Of a stretch of DNA of 64,000 nucleotides, positions 47,811-60,715 are shown piece by piece. The position numbers and the translations under genes are program-made. Positions within the stretch are counted from its first letter, which is position 1. Every line of letters starts with the position of its first letter. Source of the DNA: Phlegmacium glaucopus. Taxonomy: Eukaryota; Basidiomycota; Agaricomycetes; Agaricales; Cortinariaceae. The notes beneath the pieces are model-generated. The model made no database searches, had not been told where the DNA came from, and saw nothing but the letters and a program-made list of their open reading frames with translations. The stretch lies in assembly GCA_015039465.1 (NCBI GenBank), contig MU130366.1, positions 57,004-121,003 of the forward strand, written 5' to 3'.

Positions 47811-49053
47811 GGTAAGGAAAGAGCAGCCTCGAGGGGGATTATATATCTGGGCGCTTATCCGCCACGACAAAGTCGCACATGGCGTGATACATCTAAACAT
47901 TTGACACAGTAAAGCATGCGAATCATATGTTCCCAATTGCATCAGTAACTTGATAAAAAAGTCAACTGCATCCTGGGAAGTAAGATATACTGTTACAGAT
48001 ACAGCGAAATACAGATGCACTGGCGTTGTTTGCACTTGATTCTTACATAATTAAAAGTCTTATGTAAGTATACTCTTGGTATGCTCGTACCGAATTATAA
48101 GATAATGCATAACGTGATAATGCATATTTGTCATAATGCATGGGATTTTCGCGAAACTGAGTTGGTTTGCAGGGATTTGACATCCATAATGCATAATGCA
48201 TAACGCATAGGATTATTTTGGCAATATGCATTATCAGATTGGAGGAAATAGGGGATTTTTTAGATTACCGTTGCATTTTTGTACTGATAGTTTGCATATT
48301 TATCAGTCAAAATGTATAAATTTAGCTGATTTTCATAACAAAATGAAAGAGTCTATTTATTCCTGGGGGATCAAGGCCTTGTCTTCAAATTCTAAAATAT
48401 TACCAGCGTTCTATGTCTTCTGGGGCAGAAAAAACACGAAAGATATGTGAAAAACCGGCACCCTATACACAAAAGCCACGAAAAGATGTGAAAGACGCGC
48501 CGAAAACGACGTCAAAACCTGTGGAGAAGAATTTCGGGGTGCACTTCGTAGATAGGAACTTTTAATGGCGAAGCAGACACAGATTAACAATTATTTTACT
48601 ACGAAAGATCAGTAGGAGATGTAATCTAATCAGTCACATATTTCCAAATTAGTCAATGTCACATATTCTCACACAGCGTGACAATTGTCGTTATGCATAA
48701 ATGTGATAATGCATAATCTGAGGGCCGGTTCATTGCGTATGCATTATGAGCAAGTCAACTGTATACACAACGATGGATAACGCGTCTACGACAAGAGCAA
48801 AGACTGTTGGACGTGGGAAGCAACACATGATCGGTTTGGTCAAATGAAACCTGTACTAAAACATGCACTGAGACTAGATGTCGCCTTACCACCAGCACCT
48901 CAAGTTCTCAACAGACGCCAAACCCCCATACCATAATATGTCGACAGAAGTGAGCACGATGTCGATGCCAAATGTCAGTTTGACTGACGATTGCATATAT
49001 TTCATTAGAACATAAAACAACCTGAGTTCCATCAGGACGTTCAACTCGAAATC
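47811..49053. other. Upstream of copy A; TAATGCAT-rich repeat zone
   Basis: 47830-48060 resembles the sequence 5' of copy B (60249-60370). From 48100 to 48250 and again at 48690-48765 are many ATAATGCAT/ATGCATTAT palindromes, including a shared GTGATAATGCATA. The sequence between them has no coding signal. It might be a small transposon or a degenerate repeat, but clear ends were not found. Confidence 0.4.
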
Positions 49054-50334
49054 ATGTCCGCTCTAGCCTTCATCCGACTCAATTGGAAGATCTCCCCACT
49101 CCCAGTTCGAGATCCTCCAACAAAAACTCCAGAGCGGCGGTTGCTAGCCATCCTGAACTGGATTGCTTCGTTTTTTGTCAGGGATTCCACAGGCGACTGC
49201 GTTGCATCTGCGCTCTCTGTTGAAGATCATAAAATCAAGCTTTATCTTGCTGCGAATCGTGGTCAACCTCAGGATGAGGACATAGAGAACGGAAACAAAT
49301 TGATTTCGGCTCTTTGCCAAGCCTTTCACGAGCCCGACCCCCAGACCGCCCAAACATTACTCTTCAATTTGGCCATATCCATCACATACCGCAGGTTCTT
49401 CCACAAGCTCGACACGATTAAAGATATACGGTTTCCCTCATGCAATGATGGCCCCACACCAGTAGTACCGTCAATCAAAATGTTTGAAAGCTTAGTGACC
49501 AAATGGGCCGAGGCCGGAGGCGTAGAGCAGAACCAGGAGTTGCTCGAGTTCGCTCCCCAGCTTGTCACTCATGAGTTGGGAGAAGAGGGAGAGGGTGTTA
49601 GTGCCCTCAAGGCTGTCTTCAAGTACTTTGTCGAATCCATTGACCGGGGTCTTAAAGACTGCCTGGAGAACAACCGGCTCTTGGATGTGGCCTGGGTTTC
49701 TTGTCAGTTTGCGATGAGATTGCTCCTCAGCGACTTCTTTAGCCGCGTTGTAATCAGTGACGTTCATGACGTTAAACCTTTTGATGCAGAAGAATACAGC
49801 TTCTTGCAGAAGCTCAAACGGCGCTTATGGCGCATTGCACGTTATTGGATAGATGCAGGGTCCCTAGCCACAACTGGAACCACGTGGATTAGAAGAACAT
49901 TGGGGAACAATGAATTGACAGAGGGGAGTGATTGTTTCAAGATTGTGTGGGTTGGTCTTGACGCTGGCACGCTTCCGGAGAACCATGGTGTGCAATATGT
50001 TTTCCAGGAATGTCCTCAGGTTCATTTCAGGAGGCTGTTGGGAGAATTTGGATTTGAGAAATTGAGTCAAAATGAACAACAGAGTCTCACAACGGACCTT
50101 GAGAAGCTGTGGCCCCCCACAATTACCCCCTTCCTTCATTGCGAGCTTCAGCTAGTCAGTTATCTGCAGCGACATGATATTGCAGCACACATGAACCTAA
50201 TTGGTGCAAGCAAGCTAATGTGCTGGGCATGCAATATCTATGTCAGAGAAGTCAACAAATGCAGGAAGGTCAGCAGTAAGCCTTATTATATGTGCTTTCT
50301 GGGACATCTGGCAAGGCAGATAATGCATGGCTAA
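49054..50334 (+). CDS. FUN/OTT_1508-like deaminase-fold protein
   Basis: A single-exon frame of 426 residues from ATG 49054. The C-terminal part carries the metal site of the deaminase fold: HCELQL (H362, E364) and, 26 residues on, CWAC (C390, C393), with IGASKLMCWAC as in the fungal OTT_1508/FUN deaminase family that is expanded in mushrooms. Residues 1-340 are the mostly helical N-terminal region usual in these proteins. Family members are predicted nucleic-acid or nucleotide deaminases; no substrate is known here. At 50296-50298 a three-T run appears to lack one T: the other frame continues with GTSGKADNAWLIPPG to a stop at 50447, the expected C-terminus. So the listed end is probably premature by mutation or sequence error. 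It is the only plus-strand gene in the ZNFX1-like array. Confidence 0.75.
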   Translation: MSALAFIRLNWKISPLPVRDPPTKTPERRLLAILNWIASFFVRDSTGDCVASALSVEDHKIKLYLAANRGQPQDEDIENGNKLISALCQAFHEPDPQTAQTLLFNLAISITYRRFFHKLDTIKDIRFPSCNDGPTPVVPSIKMFESLVTKWAEAGGVEQNQELLEFAPQLVTHELGEEGEGVSALKAVFKYFVESIDRGLKDCLENNRLLDVAWVSCQFAMRLLLSDFFSRVVISDVHDVKPFDAEEYSFLQKLKRRLWRIARYWIDAGSLATTGTTWIRRTLGNNELTEGSDCFKIVWVGLDAGTLPENHGVQYVFQECPQVHFRRLLGEFGFEKLSQNEQQSLTTDLEKLWPPTITPFLHCELQLVSYLQRHDIAAHMNLIGASKLMCWACNIYVREVNKCRKVSSKPYYMCFLGHLARQIMHG

Positions 50335-50447
50335 TTCCTCCTGGACAAATGCAATACGTAATTGTTAATATCATTCGCGATGCATTGATGATTGCAATTT
50401 ACAATCTGGCCATGAAGTTTGGGCATCACTGGCCGCTGGCCCACTGA

Positions 50448-51060
50448 ACACACTGGCATAATCATGATTCAGACACCAGCACTGGCATAGGATGGACGGA
50501 CACCAGCACAGGATGGAGCGACAGCTTTAGTCCTTATAAAATCAGCTATGATGAGGAGTCAAGGAATAAACTTAAAAACTTCAGGATGACGATAGCGAAA
50601 TAGGTAGCTTGCTCATCGTATACATTTTTCTTATTGTTTTGTCAATATACTCAGTAGCCCAGTGCGAAGATGGTAAGATCACCAAGACTGTGTGTAGCGC
50701 GACGCCGGATAGGCTTAAAACCTAAAGGTACTACTCTGGGGATGTCTGAGTGGTTCTTCATCAAAAAGTCGCAAGGTCACGGTGAAGAATCGTCAAACTT
50801 GACGGTCAAAGGATAAAGAAATTAAAATGGTGTGAATCATACATGAAGCTTTGAAGTTTGTTTGTAGGAGCGTTCACGCAAGAAATCACACTAGGTTCAA
50901 GTTGATGACAATGCCCAGTCTCGATTCTATTGATATACATGAATTTGAGGTACTGAAACAAAAAAAAAGTGCTATGGTTCTAACGCTTGCAGTCTGAGTA
51001 TCGTATGCATCTAGAGCAAACTTCAAGTTGTTACCCACACCTGACAGATACCACAAGAGC
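50448..51060. other. Spacer downstream of copy B; duplicated
   Basis: No gene. The part from about 50815 matches 60530-60715 downstream of copy C, showing that the duplicated unit extends beyond the gene. Confidence 0.5.
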
Positions 51061-54000
51061 TCAATATGGATTTGCCCAAGGACTCCCTCCGCTGTGAGGA
51101 TTCAACGTTTGAGCTAATCTGTCGAATTCATCGGAACGGGTATTCGAATCATCCAACCTATGGTTCGACCCCCCGATAACAGCACCACATTCTGGACACG
51201 TGCTTTGCTTCATGGCGCCACCACACTGAAAGCCATGGTAAATAGATCGTCAAAAGGATTGTAAGAATCGGATCCTCACCTCTGTGATTACGAAAGTGTG
51301 TCCGTTGGCACATTGATAGAAATGACCAGTGGCTGCTAAAAAGACATCATCTCTTAGGATCTGAAGAGTGCAGCAGGTTCAACATACCAAAATTCATGGC
51401 ACGGATGATTTGCATCTGCTCGTCTAGTGAGACAGGCTGGTAGACACTATCCCTCTCTATCGATCGTTTCATCTCCATCCACTCACTGACGATAGTTTCG
51501 GCCGTTGAGGTGAAGTTATCTTCAACCCATACCATCTCTTCCTCCAGAGATTGGATTTCTTTCTGTGCCAAGTGGGTTTTTACGGTGTCATTCATCTGTA
51601 CAATCGCCTCAGCCCCAAGTTTGTCTACCTTCACTAGCAACCCCTCACGGTGGTCCTTGATCGTCCCGTAATGCCGACACATCAATAAATTGAAACGGAA
51701 AATCTCCAGATCGATACGCATGCGGAGCAACCTAGACTTCATGATCTGTCGATAAGATTCCGAATCCCTCGCGATATCATATGCCTTCTCAGCATCCCGA
51801 ACGCAGGTTTGAAGGAGGAAGTCGATATAAATCAACCATTGCTGAAGATGGAAAGCCGAGTAGCGGCCCGAATGTTTGTTTACTTCATACATCCACGTTT
51901 GAGCGAGACCAATCAAGGTGAGTCGTATGTGCAGCGTGACCCAGAACGCTTCAACGAGGAAACGTCGATCAGCGAGAGGCCGAGGCTGGCCAATGTAAAT
52001 TCTCGCCATCCTCATTGCATGTTCCTGAGGGTTTCTGGGTAGGGTAGCGGGATTCTCGAGTCCAGCCTGGATTTCGCGCTCAAAGAGCAATGACAACGAC
52101 GCCTCCCATGCCTGGGTGTGGGCATATCGACGCTCTGTGATCTTGACGATATCTTTGTAGACCGCGAACAGCTGATGAGTGGCCTTTCGCCAGATTGAGA
52201 GGACCTTAGAGTCCATGAAATGAAGAGTAGAATTAGATGCCTGGATATCTCGTTCCGACGCAGGGCTCTTGCCAGTCCCCAAAAGCTTTTTCCGCGAGGT
52301 CTTCTGCTTCGCCAACTTTGGTGGATCTTTGGGTTCAGGAATCGTGATCGTAGCTGCCTCTGCAGCCAGCAAGGCCTTCAAGGCACCTTCATTTATACCC
52401 TGAAGAGCTTGCTGCCTTGAGTCAAGCGACTGAGACATGTGGGCTGCAACATTCCGTTCCAAAATATCTAAATCAGCCCTCTTGACGATTCGGCCATAAC
52501 GAGGGCATGTGATGGGCGAACGGCAGGTTGGACAGGTGGGAGGGTTAGTGAAGCCTAGAGGCGCGAGCAGGCCCGTCCATTTCGTATTGTTTATATCTCG
52601 AGAGTAGAAGTCGTTCATGCCTGTGAGTCCATCGAGGGTTTCAACGGTGAAGACATGGCGACAGGCAGGGATCGTAATGATCATCTCGTCGATATCACCT
52701 GATTCTGGCAAAACGTCCTCCAATGATCGTTGAAGGACTAAATCAACAACCTGACTCTTCTGGTTGGCGGATGCGCATTCAGGGCACACTTGGATATTGC
52801 AATCCTCCCCGCATACTAGATTTCCATTAGACTAGATACTATCGTCTCTCCGTTAAATTACGCACCAGATGGGCATGCGTGGCCACACTTCAGTGATCTC
52901 TTGCAGGGTTTATCGCACGGCAATCGCACACATATCTATAGGGTTCAGATTAATGAGAGAAAGAAATTGGAAAATGCTGTTTAGACTGACCGAGCCACAT
53001 GGGACGGGACAGGAGTAATGGTCACAGTTCCTGAAATGAGATAAAAATGAAATCTTCCGTATTTACAGCAAACAAAACATGCTCACCATCCGCATGCCTC
53101 CTGACAAGGATCACAGGGCTCCGAGCAAGCTAACTGACAATGTGCATGCTGGCATGATTGTCGACATCTTTCCATGCACTGCTTTGTATGCTCATGGCTG
53201 CTAGAGCATTCCGCTCGGCATGGGTGGCTACAGTGCAGACGCTTTTCGCAAGGGTGGGTTTGATGCCGGGCTCTCGCAACCTTGCCATCCTCCTGCTTCA
53301 CGTTCTCTGTCTGACACTCATGACAACGAGAGCGGCATATTTTCGAGCAACACTCCATTAGCCGATCGCAACGAGCAAGACAGGAATAATCGGATGGGTC
53401 TTGGCCACATGACATGATAGCGGTATGCTCGCACGAGGGTAGATCTTTCTCCATCTTGAAGTCGCAAAAAACTTCACCGAGCGAGTCAAGTTGCCAGCTG
53501 GAATTGGAGGCATTTCAGTGGACCGATACGAAACATATTATTAGATCTTACCATGGAACTGATGCCTTAGTATGGCCACAAGGCAGCTGCACATTGGCAA
53601 CCTTGAATTGGCACTGACCACAATCATACCTGCAGTGTTTTTGACAAGGATGGTCTCTCGCGCAGAGTCGTCGGCATGGCTGGGAACAAGTGACTGCGAC
53701 GTGATTAGGATCATCGGAATGACACTAAAATTATTGTTATCAATCAACCCGGTCTCCAAACTCGATTAGCTTAAATTTACCTTGAAGGGACAGAGGTGTC
53801 CACAATCGAGGCGACTTCCGCACTTTTCGAGACATCCCCCTTTGATACGGCAGTGAGCAGTGAGCACTATGGTAGACTTTATGACAAAACGAACCATCAG
53901 GAGCGAATTGAGGAAGCTGTCCAGGCTCAGAGACGTATTTAACCACATCTGGGTGACGATGGCAAGCAATCGGAAGGGCAGGCCCTACCAGGCTCTTTTC

Positions 54001-57000
54001 CTCAAGCTCCTCGATGATTTTCCCCCACATACCACTTCTAGATGACAGATTTTGTGCATGACCAAAGATGTACAGCCCTTCGCGGGCTCGAGAAAGGGCC
54101 ACTGGCGATATTTGTGTCAGAATGAATCTGCGATATTCATTGGAGAGAAGGTCGTACCGTTTGTTCGATTCTCAGACTAAAATCATTAAATGGTCATCAA
54201 CATAAGCATATGAAGGTATGTGAAAACTGACCTTCAAAAATCCAATATTGGCTCTGTGGGGATGCCCGCCGTTTTCATCTTCTGGATCACCTGAATTTCG
54301 AACGAGGGAAAGGATAACAATCTGCTCATGTGTACTATCAGCCCAGGCCCAAATGGAGTAAGGTGACGATAATTACCCGACCCTCTTCACCCTGATAATT
54401 GTCTACAGTCCGGAGACGGACCTATCCATTGAGATTATTCTAACGCAGGATGCGAATCATGGAAAAATAATCACATACCCGCTTTGTCACGTTGACTCGT
54501 TTAATCGTAGCCCCATCGATGACATCCTCATCCAGGTCGCTTTCCTGATCGGCGAGTGCATCCCAGTCACGTTCACCAATTGAAATAGCCACGTCATTAG
54601 CAAGAGCGTCTCTAAGGCGGGCAAGTTGCCCAATATAAGCACATAAAACAACGATATCGCCTTCCTTTGAGTAGCAACCTTGCCTATTAGGTAAATTAGC
54701 GAGATGATTGATTATAAATTCTTATAGAACAAATGATTTGACCTCAACAAGTAGAGGACTAAGTCTCGAATCATGGCGACCTAATGCTTTCTGTCAATAC
54801 CGATCCATAGAAAAATGTCACTACATACCTCATACATGTTATATTTGCTGCCCGAGTCATCCCCACCCTCATTTTCGTGGTGACTATGAGACACAAAGAA
54901 CACATTGTGTTGGATCCCTCGAACATCTGGGTACTCTTTAACGAGCTTGTGATCTTCAAGACTTGGATAAAGCGTGTTTCTGGTATGATGATGAGAGTAA
55001 GGAGGAGGTGAAAGTAAAATAATATCAAACCTGATCAAGCTAGATATCATTGGCCTCATTCGGCGTTGGACATCAATGTGCGACATAGGAAACCCAGAGG
55101 TTGAAAGCCGCTCCATTAGCGACATATCAAACTTGTAGATCTGCCCTTGTTTACTTTCCACGGATAAAGCTATATTTGATGGTTAAGATCTATATACGCC
55201 CGCCTGAGTTGTTGAGAACAGACTCACAATAATTATTGAGGGTTGGTCTCAGTTGAAGTGGATCACCAATCAAAATGAGATGTTCGATAGAGGGTACGAG
55301 ACTACCAAGAATATGAGCCTCCATGACCTGGCCGGCCTCCTCTACGAGTAGAACTTTGGGGCTTAATCCCTAAACCATTGGTGAGCATCAGCAAACGGAA
55401 CAATAGACCTTTGATTGGGCCTACTTTGAGAAGTGAAGTCGATTGCGCAGCACCTATATCAGGAAACAGAATCGCTGTGAGCAAGGTTTAAATTGATAAT
55501 TGGAAAGGAGCGACCTGTCGTCGTGCAAGCGATGATATCCATGCTATGGAGCAAGCTTCGGCGAACCTAATAAGCATTAGCTCTGAGAATAAGTTGATAA
55601 ATGAAAACAGCATACCTCCTCTTTACCCTCGTTGCATTGTCGCAATTTATCGGCGTGACGATCCCGAAGCCTCTTGAATTCATCCATGTACGTCATTTCA
55701 GTCGTCGTCTGAGCCCACCCGGCCCACTCGGCGTGAAGTCGTTGTCGTTCTGATACACTCATTTCCCAAACATCTCCTACATCTTCCAGTAACTCCTCTA
55801 ATGGCCTGTCGGAATGTGGAATAGAAGGCGTATGATCGAACCCGAGACCAAGGAAGAAGCCGTCCATGTCTTTAGCATCTGCAGGCCCAATGGTACTTTC
55901 GCGGTTGATGATTTCAACAGGCAAAGGAGGCCTCGTTTTTGAAATTGGTGGAAGGACACACAGGGGGTCCAAGGATGAGATCGGTGAGACCTGATCGAAT
56001 TGTATGACCTTCCAGCTTTCCTCCACTTCCATTTTTTCGACACAGGTTTCTGTGTCACTCAATTCTTCATCTGAACTGTGGTTGTCGTCAACCGGTTCGA
56101 CCGTTAGAGCACTAAAAGGGTTTTGAACACAGATTTTTAACTCCAGGGGGAAATTTCCAAGGTTGGAAGGATCCATTCGTGATTTGATCAATGAAAGCGA
56201 GGTCAGAGGAATCCCTCCAGAAGGCGTAGGTAGACAGAGCATCATCCAGTGCCTCGCTACCTCTCCCCACTGTCTGCCACTCCTCTTCATCGTCCTCATC
56301 AGTATACACGAAACGTTTGACCTTTGAGATCAATGGCGGAGGGGTAAACAGGCGTGCAAAGTGTTTAGGGTAGAATACTGACAAGTACCCCAATATGTGG
56401 TCCGTGTAGTTATTGAGCACCTTCCTCATAAAACGTCGAATCTGTGCCTCTACCACTTTGAGTTCTCTCCAGCAGAATCCGAGTCCAGGATGCAAGCGAG
56501 AGTCTTTATGAGCTGTTTCGAGCGCTTCCATCGAATATTGTGCAATTGGTCCTTCAGTGACTCGACGGCCGAGACGAACAATTCGCTGGGTAATGTGGGC
56601 ATCCAGAATCGATGAGAGCATGTGGTCCAACGCGTGGTTCGTGAATGCAATCAACAAGATAGGGCGGACCTTGTTCGCCTTGAGGACACGAATGATCTCA
56701 ACACCTGTGAAACTCTGTTACGCCATTAGCGATCGTCGACTTGTAATCAAGGTAGCTGTCCCACCTTTCCTGTCCCAGGAGGTCTACAATGAAACAATGA
56801 TAGTCAGCAAATGGCTCAAACGAATGCGTATGGAGGCCTTACCCTTGTATCAATGCTACTTCTCGCGTTAAAGTGTCTATGACAGCATCCACTTGACTCG
56901 GATCCAGCCGGCTCTTGCTCTTCAACATCTTCCTTGCATAAGCTATCGAGACAGGATCCGTGGCAGAAAGCATTAGATTCTCAACTCCAGCACTCAAGAA

Positions 57001-59519
57001 ACAATGAATTGAGGCGAAACTGGAATTTGGGCAGTCGAGCATAGCGAGGAGCCTCCAGCGCACACGATGCCAGGCGTTCATGGGGCTGAAGTACCAAGTA
57101 ACGAGAAAAGGGTACATCCTCCGGCTCAGTTCTGAGGGCCTCCAAGAACGGCCGAATTGCCTCAAACATGACTGGGGATTCAATCAATATCTTGATTCCC
57201 TTCCTCGAGGTGTGAGGGTGCCGAAGCTCCTCCAATATCTGTAACTCCAAGGACGGGTCGAAGAACACAACTCCAAATTTGACGTGCTCTTTGTCCTGCT
57301 TGACGTAATCGGAGAGATCTCGAGTGGAAGTCGCGATTATGCCGAGGTGAACTGAAACATCGCCTCCAGATTCCCAGATGAGGGCAATGAGCCCGCCTTG
57401 GAAGAGTCGCTTTCCGCTCATACTCTCCCAGAAGGCGGCTCGTTGTGCGGGGCGATCGGCTCTTGCTCGGCCTGGAGGTGTGTCAACGAGGAGGCTAGTG
57501 GAGATACCCTTCCACCCCGGGACGAGGGAAAGAAATCGTACGCCAGAATAGACATTGAACATCACGGAATCTTGGCTGCCAGCTTGTCCATGGTACCTTC
57601 CACCTTTTTTGTCGAGGAGATCACCGAGCTTCGTGTTTTTTAACGATTTGGACTTGAGGTCATCGTGAACCTCATGGACAGCCTGTCGTAAAGAGGCCCT
57701 ACGGTTGCTTGGAATTAGAGAGCTACCACAAAAATAGTGAAGAAAAAACCCACGTCAGTTCCTCTCGTAAGAGTCTGAATTGAATGTCGAGGAGGCGTTG
57801 CATACTGTCTGCAGGAGCAGGATGAGGGGCGGAATAGAAGTTAGCTGGCAAAAATGGCGGAATACGAATCATCAATTCTTGCTGAGTTGGGGCGATTCGA
57901 ATTTCATAAATATCTTCAAAGTCGTTGTCGTGCCGGGGCCCGTCGGGGCGAAGATGCCCAGGACCTTCGTAGGTGGCGTGAAGCACCGAACCACTGAAAC
58001 GATCAGCAGCATCTGCTGCCGCTTTCCTCTTTTGCTTCAAATCCGACTTCAAGTTGATAAGCTTCGACTCTTCACGTTCGACAATGTTAACGAGGCGTTT
58101 GATCCTTTCCCGGATAGAGTCAACGACATGTTCACGAACAGCGGGGGGGATTTTGTTGAGAGGATTGTCGAATAATGGGGGATTGGCCTTGGCCCCTGCA
58201 TGCCAATCTTGGAACCAATGGTGGAGATTGTTGACTAATGGACTCAGGCGTGGATAGGTGGCCACTGCATTTTTAAAACGAACAAGAAACCTGGTTATCG
58301 TGGTGAGAAGAACGAGAACGATTCACAGAAGTTGTGCGTACATACTCATGTAATACTCCAGCAATTGATACGAAGATTTGAGTATCGATAGGTTTGTAAT
58401 ATGACTTCGACCTCGTATCCTTGAAGGAGCTAGCATTGATTGCAGCATGCATGCACTCTTCAATCCTGTCGGCGAACTTTTCGAAGTTTTGAAGGACAAT
58501 TGAGAAAAGATGGCTATCTAGTGGTCAACAGAGGATCTTGGAAGACGAGGAGAAGCACACTTTGCGTTGGTGCTCATTGTGCTCTTGACAACGAACTCTG
58601 AAGACAGGTACTATGGGAAACATTAGATCCAGAGTCAATACTCAAACAATCAGCCTTACCCGTAACAATGGCAATATCCCTCGTTGGAATGATACGATCC
58701 CTCTACTCAATCCAGCGCAGATGGAGATTTGTGACCAATTGATGATTTCGGCGACACGAAGGCTTCCATTTGTCTGAGTAATTGACGTTGAGAACCACTT
58801 GCGAACAATGAAGCAAAGTCGCTTACTGAAGTTACCGCAGCCAGAAGCAACTAGGGAACAAAAACATAAGCCTAAGGGAGGTTATAACTAATAGCGATAC
58901 TTACCTGTCCTTCTTCTTGTGTCTGATTATGCATAAGTAACATGATATATGAGACGCCGAGAGAAGAGAAACACGTACCCATAAGGCGTTGTTACAATTG
59001 GCACTACTCAACGGGACCAGAAAGGAATACACCTCGTAGGAGGTCTTGAACTGGAAAGTATCTGAGAGGAACTTCTTGAAATGATTGTGAGCATCCGTCG
59101 GTGACAGTGATGTTAACGTTTCATCCTCGAAAAATCCATCTGTTGAAATGCCATTCATCTTCGCCAGACCTTGTTCGGTCAAAAACGGAGCGATAGCGTC
59201 GTTGGCTGCGAGATTGAATTGCGGGCGTTGCAGTCGTGTCTTTGAGCCTTCGTCGCACCTATCATGTTGGTATCTACAATCAAATTCTCGCTTGCACGCT
59301 CCTGTCTCCCAGTAATATCGACAGACACCATTTGGGAGGGGAGAGGATGCTCCTGGAAGTTGTGATTGGTTAGGAGGCCGTCTCCATGTGGAACTTGAGG
59401 CACTTGTAGATGAGTTAGGAGACTGTTCTGCTTGGGTGCGAGTTGAATGAGAGTATTTGCATTCGTCGCCAGAGCGGCAACGACCAGCCTGAAAAAAACG
59501 ACAAGGTGGTGGAGCCATG
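51061..59519 (-). CDS. ZNFX1-like CCCH/SF1 helicase/NFX1/RING/RZ protein, copy B
   Basis: This is the only near-complete copy, with many short introns. From ATG 59519: two CCCH fingers (CRFFQAGRCRSGDECKYSH and one near 59300), a helical region to about 57720, and a pre-helicase region. The SF1 helicase follows: GPPGTGK at about 56800 with SFTGVEII after an intron, FTNHALDHML, VEEAGQVMEAH, GDPLQLRPTL, TVDNYQGEEG, NIGFLK and VALSRAREGLYIFG near 54080. Then come NFX1-type Cys fingers (53850-52870), a RING-like region (CPTCRSPITCPRY) and a C-terminal RZ finger (GHFYQCANGH and CGGAMKQSTCPECG). ZNFX1 and its fungal relatives act in antiviral or small-RNA silencing. Two breaks need care: one G too many at 56146-56150, and two bases missing near 56992. 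It may be recently inactivated, or the breaks may be sequence errors. Confidence 0.8.
51282..51335 (-). other. RZ-finger first exon with NAGNAG acceptor, copy B
   Basis: The exon before CGGAMKQS begins after TTTTAGCAG, where either AG gives a valid frame (FAATGH or FATGH). The downstream donor is GTGAGG at 51279. Confidence 0.5.
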
Positions 59520-59629
59520 ATAGGTGACAAGGAAGGGAGTGAGCTTATAAGAAGGGTTTCGCATCGATTATCTGGGCGCTTATCAGTCGAAAGTCAACGG
59601 CAGCCATGACAAATTTTCACATGGCGTGA

Positions 59630-60248
59630 ATCTAGCGCGGTCTAATAGCACTTGGCGTTGGTACACTGCAAACTTACTTATAAGAAGCAGAAATTTAAAC
59701 ACTATAAAATCCAAAAAAAAAAACAATACCGTTTGCATAATTCCACTATGCAATTGTTGCAAATAGTCAAATATTATCTCCCTTGTAAGCACGAAAGAGC
59801 CTATAGGGTCCTGGTCTTTGAATATGCGAAAGACATCGGGATCAGGATCACAGTGAACGCGTCTCTCTAAATAAATTGAGGAGCATCTGGATTGTAGGGT
59901 TGGAGATGAAAATCCAAGGGCAACTACAGGCTGCACACTTTGAATGGTTTTGAGAACCATTTTCCCCATTCCAAGGACACTAAAAAAAGTTTACCACGCT
60001 CGTGAGGGTGGCGCACCAAGACCTGACGATATCCTGAAAACACCCCTTTGGGTATACATCGCACCTAACCTGAAAGCACCCAGTACAGTGGAACACAGAT
60101 ATCCACGGATAGAGGCTGATAACACACGCCTGTCTGAACTGAAAAGGAGATCGTTAATGTGCCAAGCTGTCGGATGACGATCACCTACTTCGTAAACAGA
60201 ACGGTCACATAAATGTATCGAGCCAGATACTGATAGTATGATACTACT
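59630..60248. mobile_element. 619-bp insertion with 9-bp target duplication
   Basis: The bases ATGGCGTGA occur at 59621-59629 and 60249-60257, and only once at the matching site upstream of copy A (near 47878), where the flanks are contiguous. The insert has no recognised ORF and no obvious terminal inverted repeats. A 9-bp duplication suits Mutator-like elements but is not proof. Confidence 0.65.
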
Positions 60249-60257
60249 ATGGCGTGA

Positions 60258-60715
60258 TATATCTAATATTTGACACAGTAAAGCATGCGAATCAATTGCA
60301 TCAGTAACTAGAGAAAAACAAGTAAGAGATACACGTTGTTTGCACAAGCATTCTTGATCCTTACATAATAATACCTCAGATCGAAAGCAAATAAACTTGG
60401 TCCTACTTGGTCAGGGCTGCCCTGGGCAGAAGGTAGATAAGGAGAAAGCTGCGATCGTTCATGGAGGACAAGTTTCAAGCATTGGATTTAGATGTACATT
60501 ACTAGCATCTCTAGAGGCAGAGTTATACACAGAAAAAGAAATGAAAATGATGGGAATCATGCATGAAGTTTGTTTGTAGGAGCGTTCACACCAGGCTGAT
60601 GACAATGCGAGGTAAAGAACAACTGAAACAAAATCAAGTGCTATGGCCCTAATGATTGCAGTCTGGACATCTAAAGCAACTTCAAGTTGCTGCCCACGCC
60701 AGGTACGACGAGAGT
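60258..60715. other. Spacer between copies B and C; duplicated
   Basis: 60258-60370 matches the promoter side of copy A, and 60530-60715 matches the 3' flank of copy B. It is therefore a junction of tandem units. No gene is seen. Confidence 0.5.
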
